Shown in pieces: positions 6,847-15,846 of a stretch of DNA of 37,335 nucleotides. Both the position numbers and the translations under genes were made by a program. The stretch spans positions 1 to 37,335 of the forward strand of contig JAGXLL010000023.1 in assembly GCA_018334675.1 (NCBI GenBank), in the 5' to 3' direction. The stretch's first letter is position 1; every line of letters begins with the position of its first letter. The notes beneath the pieces were generated by a model, which saw nothing but the letters and a program-made list of their open reading frames with translations, searched no databases and was not told where the DNA came from. Source of the DNA: Bacteroidales bacterium. Lineage in GTDB: Bacteria > Bacteroidota > Bacteroidia > Bacteroidales > UBA12077.

Positions 6847-7817
6847 TGCACACGAGGTTCTCAATGAATATATCTGTTGTAGTGCCTTTATATAACGAGG
6901 AAGAATCGCTGGGTGAACTCACCAAATGGATCCGGCAGGTGATGAAGGATCATGGTCTCTCCTATGAGATCATTTTTGTGGATGATGGAAGCGATGATGG
7001 TTCCTGGGAATTGATACAGTCGCTCAACGGCGAGGATCCCGGAATCAAAGGCATCCGGTTCAGAAAAAATTATGGCAAATCGGCCGCCCTGCACCTGGGT
7101 TTTAAACAAGTAAGCGGCGATGTGGTGATCACCATGGATGCCGACCTGCAGGATAATCCCGAGGAGATTCCCGGTTTGTACAAGATGATACAGGAAGAAG
7201 GATATGACTTTGTTTCGGGATGGAAGAAGAAAAGATACGACCCCCTTTCCAAGACCCTGCCCAGCAAATTCTTCAATAAAACGGCCCGCATAGTCACCGG
7301 CATCAAGCTGCACGACTTCAACTGCGGATTGAAAGCATACCGCAACAATGTGGTCAGAAGCATAGAGGTATATGGTGAGATGCACCGTTACATACCGGTA
7401 CTGGTCAAAAGAGCCGGATTCAACCGGATCGGTGAAAAGGTGGTCAAACACCAGAAACGCAAATACGGCAAAACAAAATTCGGGATCGACCGTTTTGTGA
7501 AAGGTTTCCTTGACCTGATGTCCATCACCTTCATCACCAAATTCGGTAAACGCCCGATGCACCTGTTTGGCACCCTGGGAACGGTGATCTTTGTGCTGGG
7601 CTTCCTGGCCGCATTATGGCTTGGAGCGATGAAACTCTACTACCTGCATCAACACATACCCTACCGGCTGGTAACGGAGAGTCCGTATTTTTATATCGCC
7701 CTGACCTGCATGATAATCGGCACACAGCTCTTTGTGGCCGGATTCCTGGGTGAATTGGTATCGCGAAGCTCGGAAAGCAGAAACCATTATCACGTCAGGG
7801 AGAGACTCAACCTTTAA
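6846..7817 (+). CDS. GT2 family glycosyltransferase (DPM1/GtrB/ArnC type)
   Basis: A 323-residue polyprenyl-phosphate glycosyltransferase. The catalytic half has VVPLYNEEESLGEL at about 11-24, FVDDGSDDGSW, the metal-binding DADLQDNPEEIP, and a segment with HDFNCGLKAYR followed by GEMHRYIPVL, all characteristic of the DPM1/GtrB/ArnC group. Two C-terminal transmembrane helices (about 240-262 and 275-300) anchor it in the inner membrane, as in GtrB. It probably transfers a sugar from a nucleotide donor to undecaprenyl phosphate for later use in the periplasm; the sugar is not readable. The start at 6846 overlaps the DUF4199 stop by one base; Met at 6864 (MNISVVV) is an alternative start. Confidence 0.88.
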   Translation: MHTRFSMNISVVVPLYNEEESLGELTKWIRQVMKDHGLSYEIIFVDDGSDDGSWELIQSLNGEDPGIKGIRFRKNYGKSAALHLGFKQVSGDVVITMDADLQDNPEEIPGLYKMIQEEGYDFVSGWKKKRYDPLSKTLPSKFFNKTARIVTGIKLHDFNCGLKAYRNNVVRSIEVYGEMHRYIPVLVKRAGFNRIGEKVVKHQKRKYGKTKFGIDRFVKGFLDLMSITFITKFGKRPMHLFGTLGTVIFVLGFLAALWLGAMKLYYLHQHIPYRLVTESPYFYIALTCMIIGTQLFVAGFLGELVSRSSESRNHYHVRERLNL

Positions 7818-7924
7818 GAGCCCCAACCTTCAATGGGAAAAATCAAGTTTTGCCCAACAAGATGGCCTTTTCGCATGTATTTGGGTATAAAATTTGTTAG
7901 GTACATGCTTAAAAAAATACCACG

Positions 7925-8692
7925 ATGAACAAAATAGCAAGATCGACGAATCCCGCACTGAGCAAACAGATCTTTCAAAAATCAGGCATGAGCTATGCCC
8001 GATCAGAAACCATGACCATCGAAGGCACTGTCAACAAGTCCCTGATCATGCTGGGCCTGGTTGTACTCGGTGCTTTTTATACCTGGCGGCTCTTCTTTAA
8101 TGCCCCCACCACCCAGGCCGGAGTAACAGCCGTAACCCCATGGATTGCCATCGGCGGCATCGGGGGATTCATCCTGGCCCTGGTGACCATCTTCAAGAAA
8201 AACTGGGCCCACTTCTCCGCTCCTCTCTATGCCGCGCTGGAAGGCTTGTTCCTGGGAGGCATCTCGGCCTTCTTCAATGCCCGGTATCCGGGTATTGTTA
8301 CCCAGGCCGTTGCCCTGACCTTCGGCACCATGTTCGTATTGTTGATTGCTTATAAAACAGGCGTGATCAAGGTTACTAAAAAATTCAGAAATGGTGTCAT
8401 TGCCGCCACCGGTGCCGTGGCTCTGGTATATTTCATCTCCCTGATCATGCAATTGTTCGGGGCCAGTGTGGTACTCTTTCAGCCGACCCTGTTGGGTATA
8501 GGCATCAGCCTGGTGGTAGTGGTCATCGCCGCCCTGAACCTGGTGCTGGATTTCGACTTCATCTATCAGGGCAGCCAGGCCGGCGCACCCAAGATGATGG
8601 AATGGTACGGAGCATTTGGATTGACCATCACCCTGATCTGGCTATACATAGAGATCCTCCGGCTACTCTCCCTGCTGGCCGGCAGAGAATAA
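7925..8692 (+). CDS. Bax inhibitor-1/YccA family membrane protein
   Basis: A 255-residue protein with about seven hydrophobic helices beginning near residue 38, preceded by a basic cytosolic N-terminus. It shows the YccA-subtype opening MTIEGTVNKSLIMLGL and the conserved LDFDFIYQGSQAGAPKMMEWYGAFGL region near residues 205-230, which holds the acidic residues of the pH-sensing pair. Bacterial homologues form calcium-leak channels (BsYetJ) or modulate FtsH (YccA); which applies here is unknown. ATG 7925 follows a short A-rich leader. Transcription is probably independent: there are about 107 bases after the previous gene, and the next gene carries its own -7-like box. Confidence 0.9.
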   Translation: MNKIARSTNPALSKQIFQKSGMSYARSETMTIEGTVNKSLIMLGLVVLGAFYTWRLFFNAPTTQAGVTAVTPWIAIGGIGGFILALVTIFKKNWAHFSAPLYAALEGLFLGGISAFFNARYPGIVTQAVALTFGTMFVLLIAYKTGVIKVTKKFRNGVIAATGAVALVYFISLIMQLFGASVVLFQPTLLGIGISLVVVVIAALNLVLDFDFIYQGSQAGAPKMMEWYGAFGLTITLIWLYIEILRLLSLLAGRE

Positions 8693-8758
8693 AATATGCG
8701 GGATTGAGGATTTTTTATTTTAACTTTGGGCCCACCCCACATCTAATCAACCACGTAT

Positions 8759-10225
8759 ATGAGCTCTTTGGAAAGTTATTTCGAGGGTTTCAGAAAGAAC
8801 ACCGTCGGATATGATTCAACCTTCACCTCCCCTTACGGGGAACAAAAGATTGTATATGCCGATTGGCTGGCTAGTGGGAGGCTGTACGGCCCCATCGAAG
8901 AGATCCTGCAGAACCGCTTTGGGCCCTTTGTAGCCAACACCCACACGGAGACCAGTGAGACCGGTACGCGGATGACACAAAGCTACCACCACGCCCAACA
9001 GCTAATAAAAAAACATGTGAATGCCGGCCCCAACGATGTGATCATCAACGCAGGTTCAGGCATGACCACCGTGGTCAACAAGCTGCAACGCATCATGGGC
9101 CTTAAAGTCTGCGGAATGCTCAAAAACAATGATTGTCTGCGTGATCACGAGAGGCCTGTTGTATTTGTCACCCACATGGAACACCACTCCAACCATACCT
9201 CCTGGCTGGAAACCATGGCCGAAGTGGTGCTGCTCGAACCCGATGAGCATATGCTGGTGGATACCGACGATTTGAGAAAGAAACTGGAAAGCTACAAGGA
9301 CCGCAAGTTTAAGATCGGCAGCTTCTCGGCCTGCTCCAACGTTACAGGCATACAAACGCCTTATCACCAGCTGGCCAAAATCATGCATGAATACGAAGGC
9401 TTGTGCTTCGTGGATTTTGCCGCTTCGGCCCCCTACGTGGATATCAACATGCATCCCGAAGATCCCGATGAGAAACTGGATGCCATCTTCTTTTCTCCCC
9501 ATAAATTTCTGGGCGGCCCCGGATCATCAGGCATACTGATCTTCGACAAACGCCTTTACCAGAGCCCCGTACCCGATAATCCCGGGGGCGGCACCGTCGA
9601 CTGGACCAACCGCTGGGGAGAATATAAGTTCACGGACAACATTGAAGCCCGGGAAGACGGAGGTACCCCCGGCTTCCTACAGGTGATCAGGGCTGCCCTG
9701 GCTGTCCGGCTCAAAGAAAAGATGGGAACAGATAGGATCGAGGCCCGCGAGAAGGAACTGGTACCCCTGGCTTTCCAGGAACTTAGAAAAATCCCCGGTA
9801 TCAAAATCCTGGCCGACGATACCGAAGACCGCCTGGGGGTGTTTAGCTTCTATCATGCGGATATCCATTACAACCTGATCGTTAAACTGCTCAATGACCG
9901 TTTCGGCATTCAGGTTAGGGGCGGCTGCGCCTGCGCCGGTACCTACGGCCACTACCTGCTCAACGTGAGCTATCAGGATTCCCACAAGATCACCAACCTG
10001 ATCAACCATGGCGACCTCTCCCAAAAACCCGGGTGGGTCCGGTGGTCCCTCCATCCTACCATGAGCGATCAGGAACTCTACTATTTCACCCATGCCCTGA
10101 AACAAATCGTTGAAAACATCAATGAATGGAAAAAAGATTATTCATACAACAAACACAACAACGAATTTGAGCTCCGGCATCCAGCCGGTAAACACTTTGA
10201 GGTGGATCACTGGTTCCAGATATAG
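8759..10225 (+). CDS. Class V aminotransferase / cysteine desulfurase-like PLP enzyme
   Basis: A 488-residue PLP enzyme related to SufS/CsdA and selenocysteine lyases but longer than those (about 405). The PLP Lys lies in FFSPHKFLGGPGSSG (Lys about 249), preceded by CFVDFAASAPYVDINM, which supplies the Asp that contacts the pyridine ring. The segment THMEHHSNHTSW matches the conserved His that stacks on PLP. The Cys-rich loop RGGCACAGTYGHYLL (Cys about 390 and 392) sits where SufS has its catalytic Cys. The C-terminal 70 residues (Trp, Lys, His rich) go beyond the standard fold. No SufE, SufU or other iron-sulfur genes are nearby, so a desulfurase role is uncertain. A -7 box TAACTTTG at 8721-8728 lies about 30 bases upstream of ATG. 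Confidence 0.85.
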   Translation: MSSLESYFEGFRKNTVGYDSTFTSPYGEQKIVYADWLASGRLYGPIEEILQNRFGPFVANTHTETSETGTRMTQSYHHAQQLIKKHVNAGPNDVIINAGSGMTTVVNKLQRIMGLKVCGMLKNNDCLRDHERPVVFVTHMEHHSNHTSWLETMAEVVLLEPDEHMLVDTDDLRKKLESYKDRKFKIGSFSACSNVTGIQTPYHQLAKIMHEYEGLCFVDFAASAPYVDINMHPEDPDEKLDAIFFSPHKFLGGPGSSGILIFDKRLYQSPVPDNPGGGTVDWTNRWGEYKFTDNIEAREDGGTPGFLQVIRAALAVRLKEKMGTDRIEAREKELVPLAFQELRKIPGIKILADDTEDRLGVFSFYHADIHYNLIVKLLNDRFGIQVRGGCACAGTYGHYLLNVSYQDSHKITNLINHGDLSQKPGWVRWSLHPTMSDQELYYFTHALKQIVENINEWKKDYSYNKHNNEFELRHPAGKHFEVDHWFQI

Positions 10226-10269
10226 ACCAATGGCCTGTATCTGAGGAATCCAAAAATGTGAAGGATTGT

Positions 10270-10300
10270 TTTGATTTTTGAATATTCCTCTGTAATTTTG
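10270..10300 (+). promoter_or_regulatory. Consensus promoter of the L31 gene
   Basis: TTTG (10270-10273), exactly 19 bases, then TAATTTTG (10293-10300). The predicted start near 10307 gives a long leader of about 114 bases before the L31 ATG. Confidence 0.8.
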
Positions 10301-10327
10301 CCCACGCTAAAAACTTAGGTTGGAAAC

Positions 10328-10360
10328 GTTGAAGAAGGTTGAAGAGGTTGAACGTTCAAC
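10328..10360 (+). repeat. GTTGAA direct repeats ending in a 14-bp palindrome in the L31 leader
   Basis: GTTGAAG occurs at 10328 and 10338 and GTTGAAC at 10347. The last runs into the perfect palindrome GTTGAACGTTCAAC (10347-10360). These lie inside the predicted 5' leader. The same GGTTGAA word recurs at 37007-37028, so it may be a genome-wide intergenic repeat rather than a ribosomal-protein binding site. Confidence 0.6.
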
Positions 10361-10420
10361 AATTCTTGAAATAGATTATAAGCAGCAAATAATTAAACAG
10401 AAATAAAAAATTTTAAAGCG

Positions 10421-10690
10421 ATGAAAAAGGACGTACATCCCAAGAACTATAGATTGGTGGTATTCAAGGACATGTCCAACGGAACCACTTTCATGACCCG
10501 TTCCACAGTCAACACCAAGGATACCATCGAAATGGAAGATGGCAAAGAATATCCCCTGGTTAAACTGGAGATCTCCAACACTTCCCATCCCTTCTATACC
10601 GGTAAGCGCACATTGGTGGACAGCACCGGAAGGGTGGACAAGTTCATGAACAAGTACAAGAAACATTACGAGAATCGAAAGAAACAATAA
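10421..10690 (+). CDS. rpmE2: 50S ribosomal protein L31, type B
   Basis: An 89-residue ribosomal protein of the large subunit, at the subunit interface. It opens with MKKDVHPKNYRLVVFKD and contains NTSHPFYTGK and DKFMNKYKKHY, all typical of L31. The two CxxC zinc motifs of type A L31 are missing, which makes it type B (the YkgM-like, zinc-independent form). In Bacteroidota this is normally the only L31, so zinc repression is not implied; I saw no Zur-like box. The gene has its own promoter (10270-10300), a long leader with repeats, and a strong terminator at 10700-10732. The GlmU-like gene next to it on the same strand is a neighbour often seen in this phylum. Confidence 0.97.
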   Translation: MKKDVHPKNYRLVVFKDMSNGTTFMTRSTVNTKDTIEMEDGKEYPLVKLEISNTSHPFYTGKRTLVDSTGRVDKFMNKYKKHYENRKKQ

Positions 10691-10699
10691 GGACCGAGA

Positions 10700-10732
10700 A
10701 AAAAAAGCTCCGACCCACCGGAGCTTTTTTTT
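10700..10732 (+). terminator. Strong intrinsic terminator after L31
   Basis: GCTCCG (10707-10712) pairs with CGGAGC (10719-10724) around ACCCAC. The flanking A-run and T-run extend the stem and supply the U-tract, so it may work in both directions. Confidence 0.9.
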
Positions 10733-10766
10733 ATTTAAATTTGCTTCATAATTAAGGCCATTAATT

Positions 10767-11954
10767 ATGAATTATATTCTTTTCGACGACTACAGCTGGG
10801 AACAGTTGCTACCGCTCACCTTTACCCGGCCCCCTTCCGAGATTCGCATCGGAATACTTAAAATCAGAGAAAAATGGGCGTACCGTCTGGAAGCTACCTG
10901 CTACTATCTTACCCAGGATTACCTGTCGGACAAATATCCCCTGAAGACACAGGAAGAGAATATACTGATCAACAGCTCGGTATTGCCCGATGACAATCTG
11001 GTGGATCAGATACACCGTCTGAATTCCGGACAGGCGTTGGTCAATCAGGATGAGATCGTGGCAGCCCGGCTGACCAAATATCAGGTAGATGATTTCCGGA
11101 ACAAGGAGATCCGGGATATCGATGTGGTGGAATACCCGCAGGAGGTTCTAAAGATCAACCATCCCTGGGAGATCTTTCTAAACAACGCCTATGCCATCCG
11201 GGAAGATTTCAAGCTCCTGACGGAAAACCGGGAATCCCAGCCCCTCAGCCATACCAACCGCCTGTTGGGAGATCATAAGCTTTTCATTGAACCCGGTGCC
11301 CAGGTGGAATGTGCCACCATCAATACCCAGGAAGGACCGGTTTACATTGGCCGGGATGCAGAAATAATGGAGGGCTCCGTGGTACGTGGTCCTTTTGCCA
11401 TGGCGGAACACGCCGTATTGAAAATATCAGCCAAGATATATGGTCCCACAACCCTTGGTCCGTGGTGTAAGGTGGGAGGTGAAGTGAACAACTCCATTCT
11501 TACAGGCTATTCCAACAAAGCCCACGATGGCTTTCTTGGAAATGCCGTTGTGGGAGAATGGTGTAACCTCGGGGCCGACACCAACAACTCCAACCTGAAA
11601 AACAATTATGCCTCGGTGAAGCTATGGAGTTATCCTGAAGAACGATTTATTGATACCCGCCAGCAATTCTGCGGACTGATCATGGGCGACCACTCCAAAT
11701 GCGGGATCAACACCATGTTCAATACCGGTACGGTGGTGGGGGTAAACGCCAATATATACGGCGACGGATTTCCGAGGAATTTCATTCCATCTTTCTCTTG
11801 GGGCGGGGCTCAGGGTTTCAAGGAATACCGGATTGACAAGGCCATGGAAGTGGCGGAAAAGGTCATGAAAAGAAGAGATATCAAGCTCGATGACATGGAC
11901 AAACGCATCCTTCAGGAAGTTTTTAAACGAACCAGCAAATACCGCCAATTTTAA
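10767..11954 (+). CDS. GlmU-like putative UDP-GlcNAc pyrophosphorylase/acetyltransferase of Bacteroidota type
   Basis: A 395-residue protein of the family described as 'alternative bacterial GlmU'. The N-terminal part opens with YILFDDYSWEQLLPLTFTRPPSEIRIG, a diverged nucleotidyltransferase fold in which the normal GlmU LAAGxGTRM loop is not recognisable. From about residue 170 a left-handed beta-helix begins: hexapeptide-type repeats such as VYIGRDAEIMEGSVVRGP, then GGEVNNSILTGYSNKAHDGFLG and NLGADTNNSNLKNNY, as in sugar acyltransferases. It is expected to make UDP-GlcNAc for peptidoglycan and LPS in the cytoplasm; that role is a family annotation, not proof. A -7-like TAAATTTG at 10736-10743 lies just before the gene, directly after the L31 terminator. 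Confidence 0.85.
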   Translation: MNYILFDDYSWEQLLPLTFTRPPSEIRIGILKIREKWAYRLEATCYYLTQDYLSDKYPLKTQEENILINSSVLPDDNLVDQIHRLNSGQALVNQDEIVAARLTKYQVDDFRNKEIRDIDVVEYPQEVLKINHPWEIFLNNAYAIREDFKLLTENRESQPLSHTNRLLGDHKLFIEPGAQVECATINTQEGPVYIGRDAEIMEGSVVRGPFAMAEHAVLKISAKIYGPTTLGPWCKVGGEVNNSILTGYSNKAHDGFLGNAVVGEWCNLGADTNNSNLKNNYASVKLWSYPEERFIDTRQQFCGLIMGDHSKCGINTMFNTGTVVGVNANIYGDGFPRNFIPSFSWGGAQGFKEYRIDKAMEVAEKVMKRRDIKLDDMDKRILQEVFKRTSKYRQF

Positions 11955-12082
11955 ATCTGCACCCCCGGCTATCCCTTTCTGAGTACCCGGCTTGCGGGAG
12001 CTTTCAAGATCATCATGCTGTACCATGGGTTTTTGGCATAACTATTGACCCGTATCAGGAAACCCGAAGTATGAACTTGCAG

Positions 12083-12097
12083 ATGCCATATTGGCAT
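12083..12097. promoter_or_regulatory. Small palindrome before lon
   Basis: ATGCCA (12083-12088) and TGGCAT (12092-12097) flank TAT, 34 bases before the lon start. It could be an operator or a chance hairpin. No CIRCE element and no TTTG/TAnnTTTG pair was found in 11955-12130. Confidence 0.3.
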
Positions 12098-12130
12098 AGA
12101 CATAATAAACCATAAGGAAGACAGATCATT

Positions 12131-14593
12131 ATGAATTGGAACAAACATTCGAAGTCAGCTTTTGAAGATTTAATATACTTTGACGAGGACACGGAAAAAT
12201 CTGAATTTATCCCCCTGATCACCGATGAGGAAGAAGAGTCATTGAAGCAGGTAGAAGTGCCTGAAACGGTTCCCGTTCTGCCCTTAAGGAACACCGTGCT
12301 CTTTCCGGGGGTTATCCTGCCCATCACGGTAGGAAGGGAAAAATCCCTGAAGCTGATCAACAAGGTATATAACAACGAAGAACTGCTGGGGGCTGTCACG
12401 CAGAAGGATCCCAACAATGAGGATCCCGGTGAAGAGGATCTCTACCGGGTGGGAACGATCGCCCAGATCATCAAGATACTTGAGATGCCCGACGGAAGCA
12501 CCTCGGTGATCATACAGGGAAAAAAGCGTTTCCAGATGGAGGCCCTGGTAGAAACCGAGCCTTATTTTCAGGCGCAGGTCACTGAACTAAAAGACAAAAA
12601 ACGCGAGGCCACCGGTAAAGAGTTCGAGGCCATCGTCAGCTCCCTGAAAGACCTCTCTTTGAAAATCATCAAGCTCTCGAGCAACATACCCCAGGAAGCT
12701 TCTTTTGCCGTTAAGAACATCGAAAACAGCACCTTTCTGATCAATTTCATCTGCTCCAACAGCGATGTTGACCTGGAGGACAAGCAGAAACTGCTGGAAA
12801 CGGATGACATCAAGGAAAGGGGGGTCAATCTGCTGGAACACCTGACCAAAGAGGTACAGATGCTGGAGCTGAAGAACGACATCCAGAGCAAGGTAAAGAA
12901 TGATATGGACCGTCAGCAAAGGGAGTATCTGCTGCAACAGCAAATGAAGACCATCCAGGATGAACTGGGTGGAAGCCCGCTGGAGCAGGAGGTGGAAACC
13001 CTTAAAGAAAAGGCCAAGGACAAGAAATGGGGAAAGGAAGTTCAGGAAGTGTTCACTAAGGAGCTCGACAAGCTGCAACGTCTGAATCCGGCTGCCGGGG
13101 AATACTCGGTACAATTGAATTACCTCAACACCTTGTTAGAGCTGCCCTGGCATGAGTTCACCGAAGATAACTACGACCTGCACCGGGCGCAAAAAATACT
13201 CGATGAGGATCATTTCGGACTGGAACAAGTCAAGGAACGGATCCTGGAATACCTGGCCGTTCTCAAACTCAAAGGGGATTTGAAGTCCCCCATCCTCTGC
13301 CTATACGGGCCCCCGGGAGTAGGAAAAACCTCCCTGGGCAAGTCCATTGCCCGGGCCCTCGACCGCAAATACGTCAGAATGTCATTAGGAGGCCTGCGGG
13401 ATGAGGCCGAGATAAGGGGGCACCGCAAAACATACATTGGCGCCATGCCCGGAAGGATCATCCAGAACATACGCAAGGCCAAATCCTCCAATCCGGTGTT
13501 TATACTTGATGAGATAGACAAGGTAGGACGCGACTTCCATGGCGACCCATCATCAGCCCTGCTTGAAGTGCTGGATCCCGAGCAAAACAACACATTCTAC
13601 GACAACTACCTGGAAGTGGAATATGACCTTTCCAACGTCATGTTCATCGCCACGGCCAACACGGTAGAATCCATCAGCCCTACCCTGCTTGACCGCATGG
13701 AAATGATCGATGTAAGCGGATACATCGTCGAAGAAAAAGTAGAGATTGCCCGCCGCCATCTGGTGCCCAAACAGCTGGAAGGCCATGGCATCAAAAAGAA
13801 CCAGATCACCTTTCCCAAACAGGTGCTTGAATATATCGTTGAGAATCACACCCGTGAATCCGGAGTAAGGACCCTCGATAAAAAAATCGCCAAGATCATC
13901 CGCAACCTGGCCAAGGAGATCGCTATGGACAGCCAGACCAAAAAGAAACTGCGGGAGGAAGACATCCGCAAGATCCTGGGCCCGCCGGAATATTTCAAGG
14001 AAAAATATCAGGGCAATGAATTTGCGGGAGTTGTCACGGGACTAGCCTGGACACCCGCCGGAGGTGAGATCATGTTTATCGAGAGCAGCCTGAGCAAGGG
14101 CAAAGGCAAGCTCACCCTCACCGGCATGCTCGGCGATGTAATGAAAGAGTCGGCTACCATTGCCCTGGAGTATGTTAAGGCCCATGCCGGACACATCGGT
14201 ATCGACAAGGAGGTCTTCGACAACTGGAACATCCACATCCATGTCCCGGAAGGAGCCATACCCAAGGACGGACCCTCGGCAGGTATATCCATGGTCACTT
14301 CCCTGGCTTCAGCTTTCACCCAGAGAAAAGTAAAGAAAAACATGGCCATGACCGGAGAAATCACCCTCCGGGGCAGGGTACTGCCCGTGGGCGGCATCAA
14401 GGAAAAAATCCTGGCTGCCAAACGCGCCGGCATTAACGAAATCATCCTCTCAGAAGAGAATAGAAAGGATCTGGAAAAGATCAAGGATATTTACATCCAG
14501 GGTCTGAAATTTCATTTTGTCGGCACCATTATGGAAGTGCTCGATTTGGCTCTGTTGAAACAGAAAGTCAAAGAACCCGTCAAGTTGACATAA
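12131..14593 (+). CDS. lon: ATP-dependent protease Lon (endopeptidase La)
   Basis: A complete 820-residue LonA protease that degrades misfolded and regulatory proteins in the cytoplasm. A family-typical acidic N-terminal tail of about 45 residues precedes the substrate-binding LON domain (from [18 protein letters not shown]). Next come a coiled-coil region around residues 245-330 rich in Lys/Glu/Gln, and the AAA+ module with Walker A GPPGVGKT (393-400) and Walker B FILDEIDK (DEIDK at 460-464). The C-terminal protease domain has catalytic Ser about 716 in KDGPSAGIS and Lys about 759 in [10 protein letters not shown], with the standard 43-residue spacing of the dyad. Everything is intact. It is a single-gene unit ending in a strong terminator. 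Confidence 0.98.
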   Translation: MNWNKHSKSAFEDLIYFDEDTEKSEFIPLITDEEEESLKQVEVPETVPVLPLRNTVLFPGVILPITVGREKSLKLINKVYNNEELLGAVTQKDPNNEDPGEEDLYRVGTIAQIIKILEMPDGSTSVIIQGKKRFQMEALVETEPYFQAQVTELKDKKREATGKEFEAIVSSLKDLSLKIIKLSSNIPQEASFAVKNIENSTFLINFICSNSDVDLEDKQKLLETDDIKERGVNLLEHLTKEVQMLELKNDIQSKVKNDMDRQQREYLLQQQMKTIQDELGGSPLEQEVETLKEKAKDKKWGKEVQEVFTKELDKLQRLNPAAGEYSVQLNYLNTLLELPWHEFTEDNYDLHRAQKILDEDHFGLEQVKERILEYLAVLKLKGDLKSPILCLYGPPGVGKTSLGKSIARALDRKYVRMSLGGLRDEAEIRGHRKTYIGAMPGRIIQNIRKAKSSNPVFILDEIDKVGRDFHGDPSSALLEVLDPEQNNTFYDNYLEVEYDLSNVMFIATANTVESISPTLLDRMEMIDVSGYIVEEKVEIARRHLVPKQLEGHGIKKNQITFPKQVLEYIVENHTRESGVRTLDKKIAKIIRNLAKEIAMDSQTKKKLREEDIRKILGPPEYFKEKYQGNEFAGVVTGLAWTPAGGEIMFIESSLSKGKGKLTLTGMLGDVMKESATIALEYVKAHAGHIGIDKEVFDNWNIHIHVPEGAIPKDGPSAGISMVTSLASAFTQRKVKKNMAMTGEITLRGRVLPVGGIKEKILAAKRAGINEIILSEENRKDLEKIKDIYIQGLKFHFVGTIMEVLDLALLKQKVKEPVKLT

Positions 14594-14621
14594 TCCAACC
14601 GACTGGATCGATATGAATTTG

Positions 14622-14663
14622 AAATCCCCTCTGGCACCAAAAGCGCCACGGGGGATTTTTTTT
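14622..14663 (+). terminator. Intrinsic terminator after lon
   Basis: AAATCCCC (14622-14629) pairs with GGGGATTT (14651-14658), with an inner TGGC/GCCA pairing, followed by eight T. Confidence 0.88.
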
Positions 14664-14718
14664 ATCGGGCAAATTCCTTATTTTTACCTGTGTGAATACC
14701 TCCTTTAACCTTAAAACC

Positions 14719-15255
14719 ATGAAAATGAGCTTGGGTATTTTTTTAGGCATCCTGCTTATTCTGACAGGAACAGCCATCATCATACGGATCGTTTTCAACA
14801 TCGACATCCCGGTTTTTAAAATTTTGATCGCACTGGTCTTCCTTTACATCGGTATCCGGCTGCTGACAGGTGATTTCTTCTCCGGCCACATCCATGCCGG
14901 GGAAAACGCCGTCATTTTCGGAGAGACAGCATTCAAAGGTCTGCCCAGGAACCAGGAATACACCGTTCTATTCGGGCAAGCCCGGATTGACCTGACCCAG
15001 GAATCCGATCTGAGGGAAACACAAAACCTGAAGATCAACACGATCTTTGGGAGCAGTGAGCTGCTGATCCGGGAAAAACAGCCGATGCGCATCAAGGCCG
15101 ATGCCGCCTTTGCCGGAGCCAAGCTGCCGGGCAACAATGAAACGGCCTTTGGAAAGGTTTTTTATCAAAGCGACTCGCTGAATATACAGGAGCCTTACCT
15201 GGACATTGAAGCAAATGTTGTTTTTGGCGAATTCAAAGTGATGCAGGTTGACTGA
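14719..15255 (+). CDS. LiaF-like transmembrane protein (cell-wall stress response family)
   Basis: A 178-residue protein. Two hydrophobic helices (about residues 5-25 and 32-52) form an N-terminal membrane anchor with a short loop, followed by a beta-rich soluble domain of repeated units: NAVIFGETAF, YTVLFGQARIDL, INTIFGSSELLI, NVVFGEFKVM. These [I/V/F]FG turns are the signature of the LiaF/VraT C-terminal beta-helix (DUF2154 type), which in Firmicutes restrains cell-wall stress signalling. No two-component genes lie next to it, so a regulatory role is only suggested by the fold. ATG 14719 is preferred over GTG 14692, which would add nine residues of no hydrophobic value. Immediately after it comes the transporter pseudogene. 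Confidence 0.75.
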   Translation: MKMSLGIFLGILLILTGTAIIIRIVFNIDIPVFKILIALVFLYIGIRLLTGDFFSGHIHAGENAVIFGETAFKGLPRNQEYTVLFGQARIDLTQESDLRETQNLKINTIFGSSELLIREKQPMRIKADAAFAGAKLPGNNETAFGKVFYQSDSLNIQEPYLDIEANVVFGEFKVMQVD

Positions 15256-15282
15256 CCCGTATCTGTATTTTAGCAAACGGCA

Positions 15283-15782
15283 AGGGCCGGTATCACCGAG
15301 AATCCGGTTCACAACTTCGGAGAATTCTTCACCACCTTTGCCATCATCTTTCCCGCCTTCACCGGTATGACGGTTGGAGTTGGCCTCTCAGGCGACCTGA
15401 AGGATCCGCCAGTTCGACCTGCAGAACATCAACCTGATGATCCTGCTGAGTTACATCATCATGGGCCATCCCGACTGGAAACAGGGGCAGATCAAAATCT
15501 CCGACCTGTATAAAGAAAATGGGGATGAATCTATGAAGCAGCTGATCAATGTCGTAAAAAAACAGACGATTGCCCATCTCTCTGAAAAATATCGAGTTCA
15601 TCCAGCTGGACGAAGAGACCAGCCCACGTGACATCATCAATGTCAAATCAACCCGTGCGGGATTGACTATGATCGGTTTCCTCAACGACCAGCTTAAACA
15701 CGAGGGAGAGAAAATCTTCCATGGATATGACAAGCTTGGAGATGTGCTGTTTATTAACGCGCGTCAGGAAAAATCGATCTGA
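15283..15782 (+). pseudogene. Remnant of an SLC12/APC-type cation-chloride or amino-acid transporter
   Basis: Three fragments in order. About 15298-15395 encodes NFGEFFTTFAIIFPAFTG followed by GVGLSGDLKDP, the transmembrane motif of SLC12-like permeases. At about 15397 the frame jumps straight to a C-terminal cytosolic domain (FDLQNINLMILLSY, HPDWKQGQIKISDLYKE), so hundreds of central codons appear lost. Near 15565-15570 a second frameshift is needed: KQTIAHL in one frame, LPISLKNIEFIQLDE in another, running to a natural TGA at 15782 with KSTRAGLTMIGF and FHGYDKLGDVLF. No start remains: the part before about 15283 is not recognisable. It is a non-functional relic, unless sequencing error explains the frameshift; the deletion would remain even then. 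Confidence 0.75.
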
Positions 15783-15846
15783 TCGTTCTTGCCCGCATAT
15801 TTACCATCCCATGAAAACAACCGGGCCTGTTTTTCGTTTATTTTAC

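Noticed and set aside
6888-7562. 224-codon minus-strand frame inside the glycosyltransferase gene
   Set aside because: Shadow of a clear GT2 gene.
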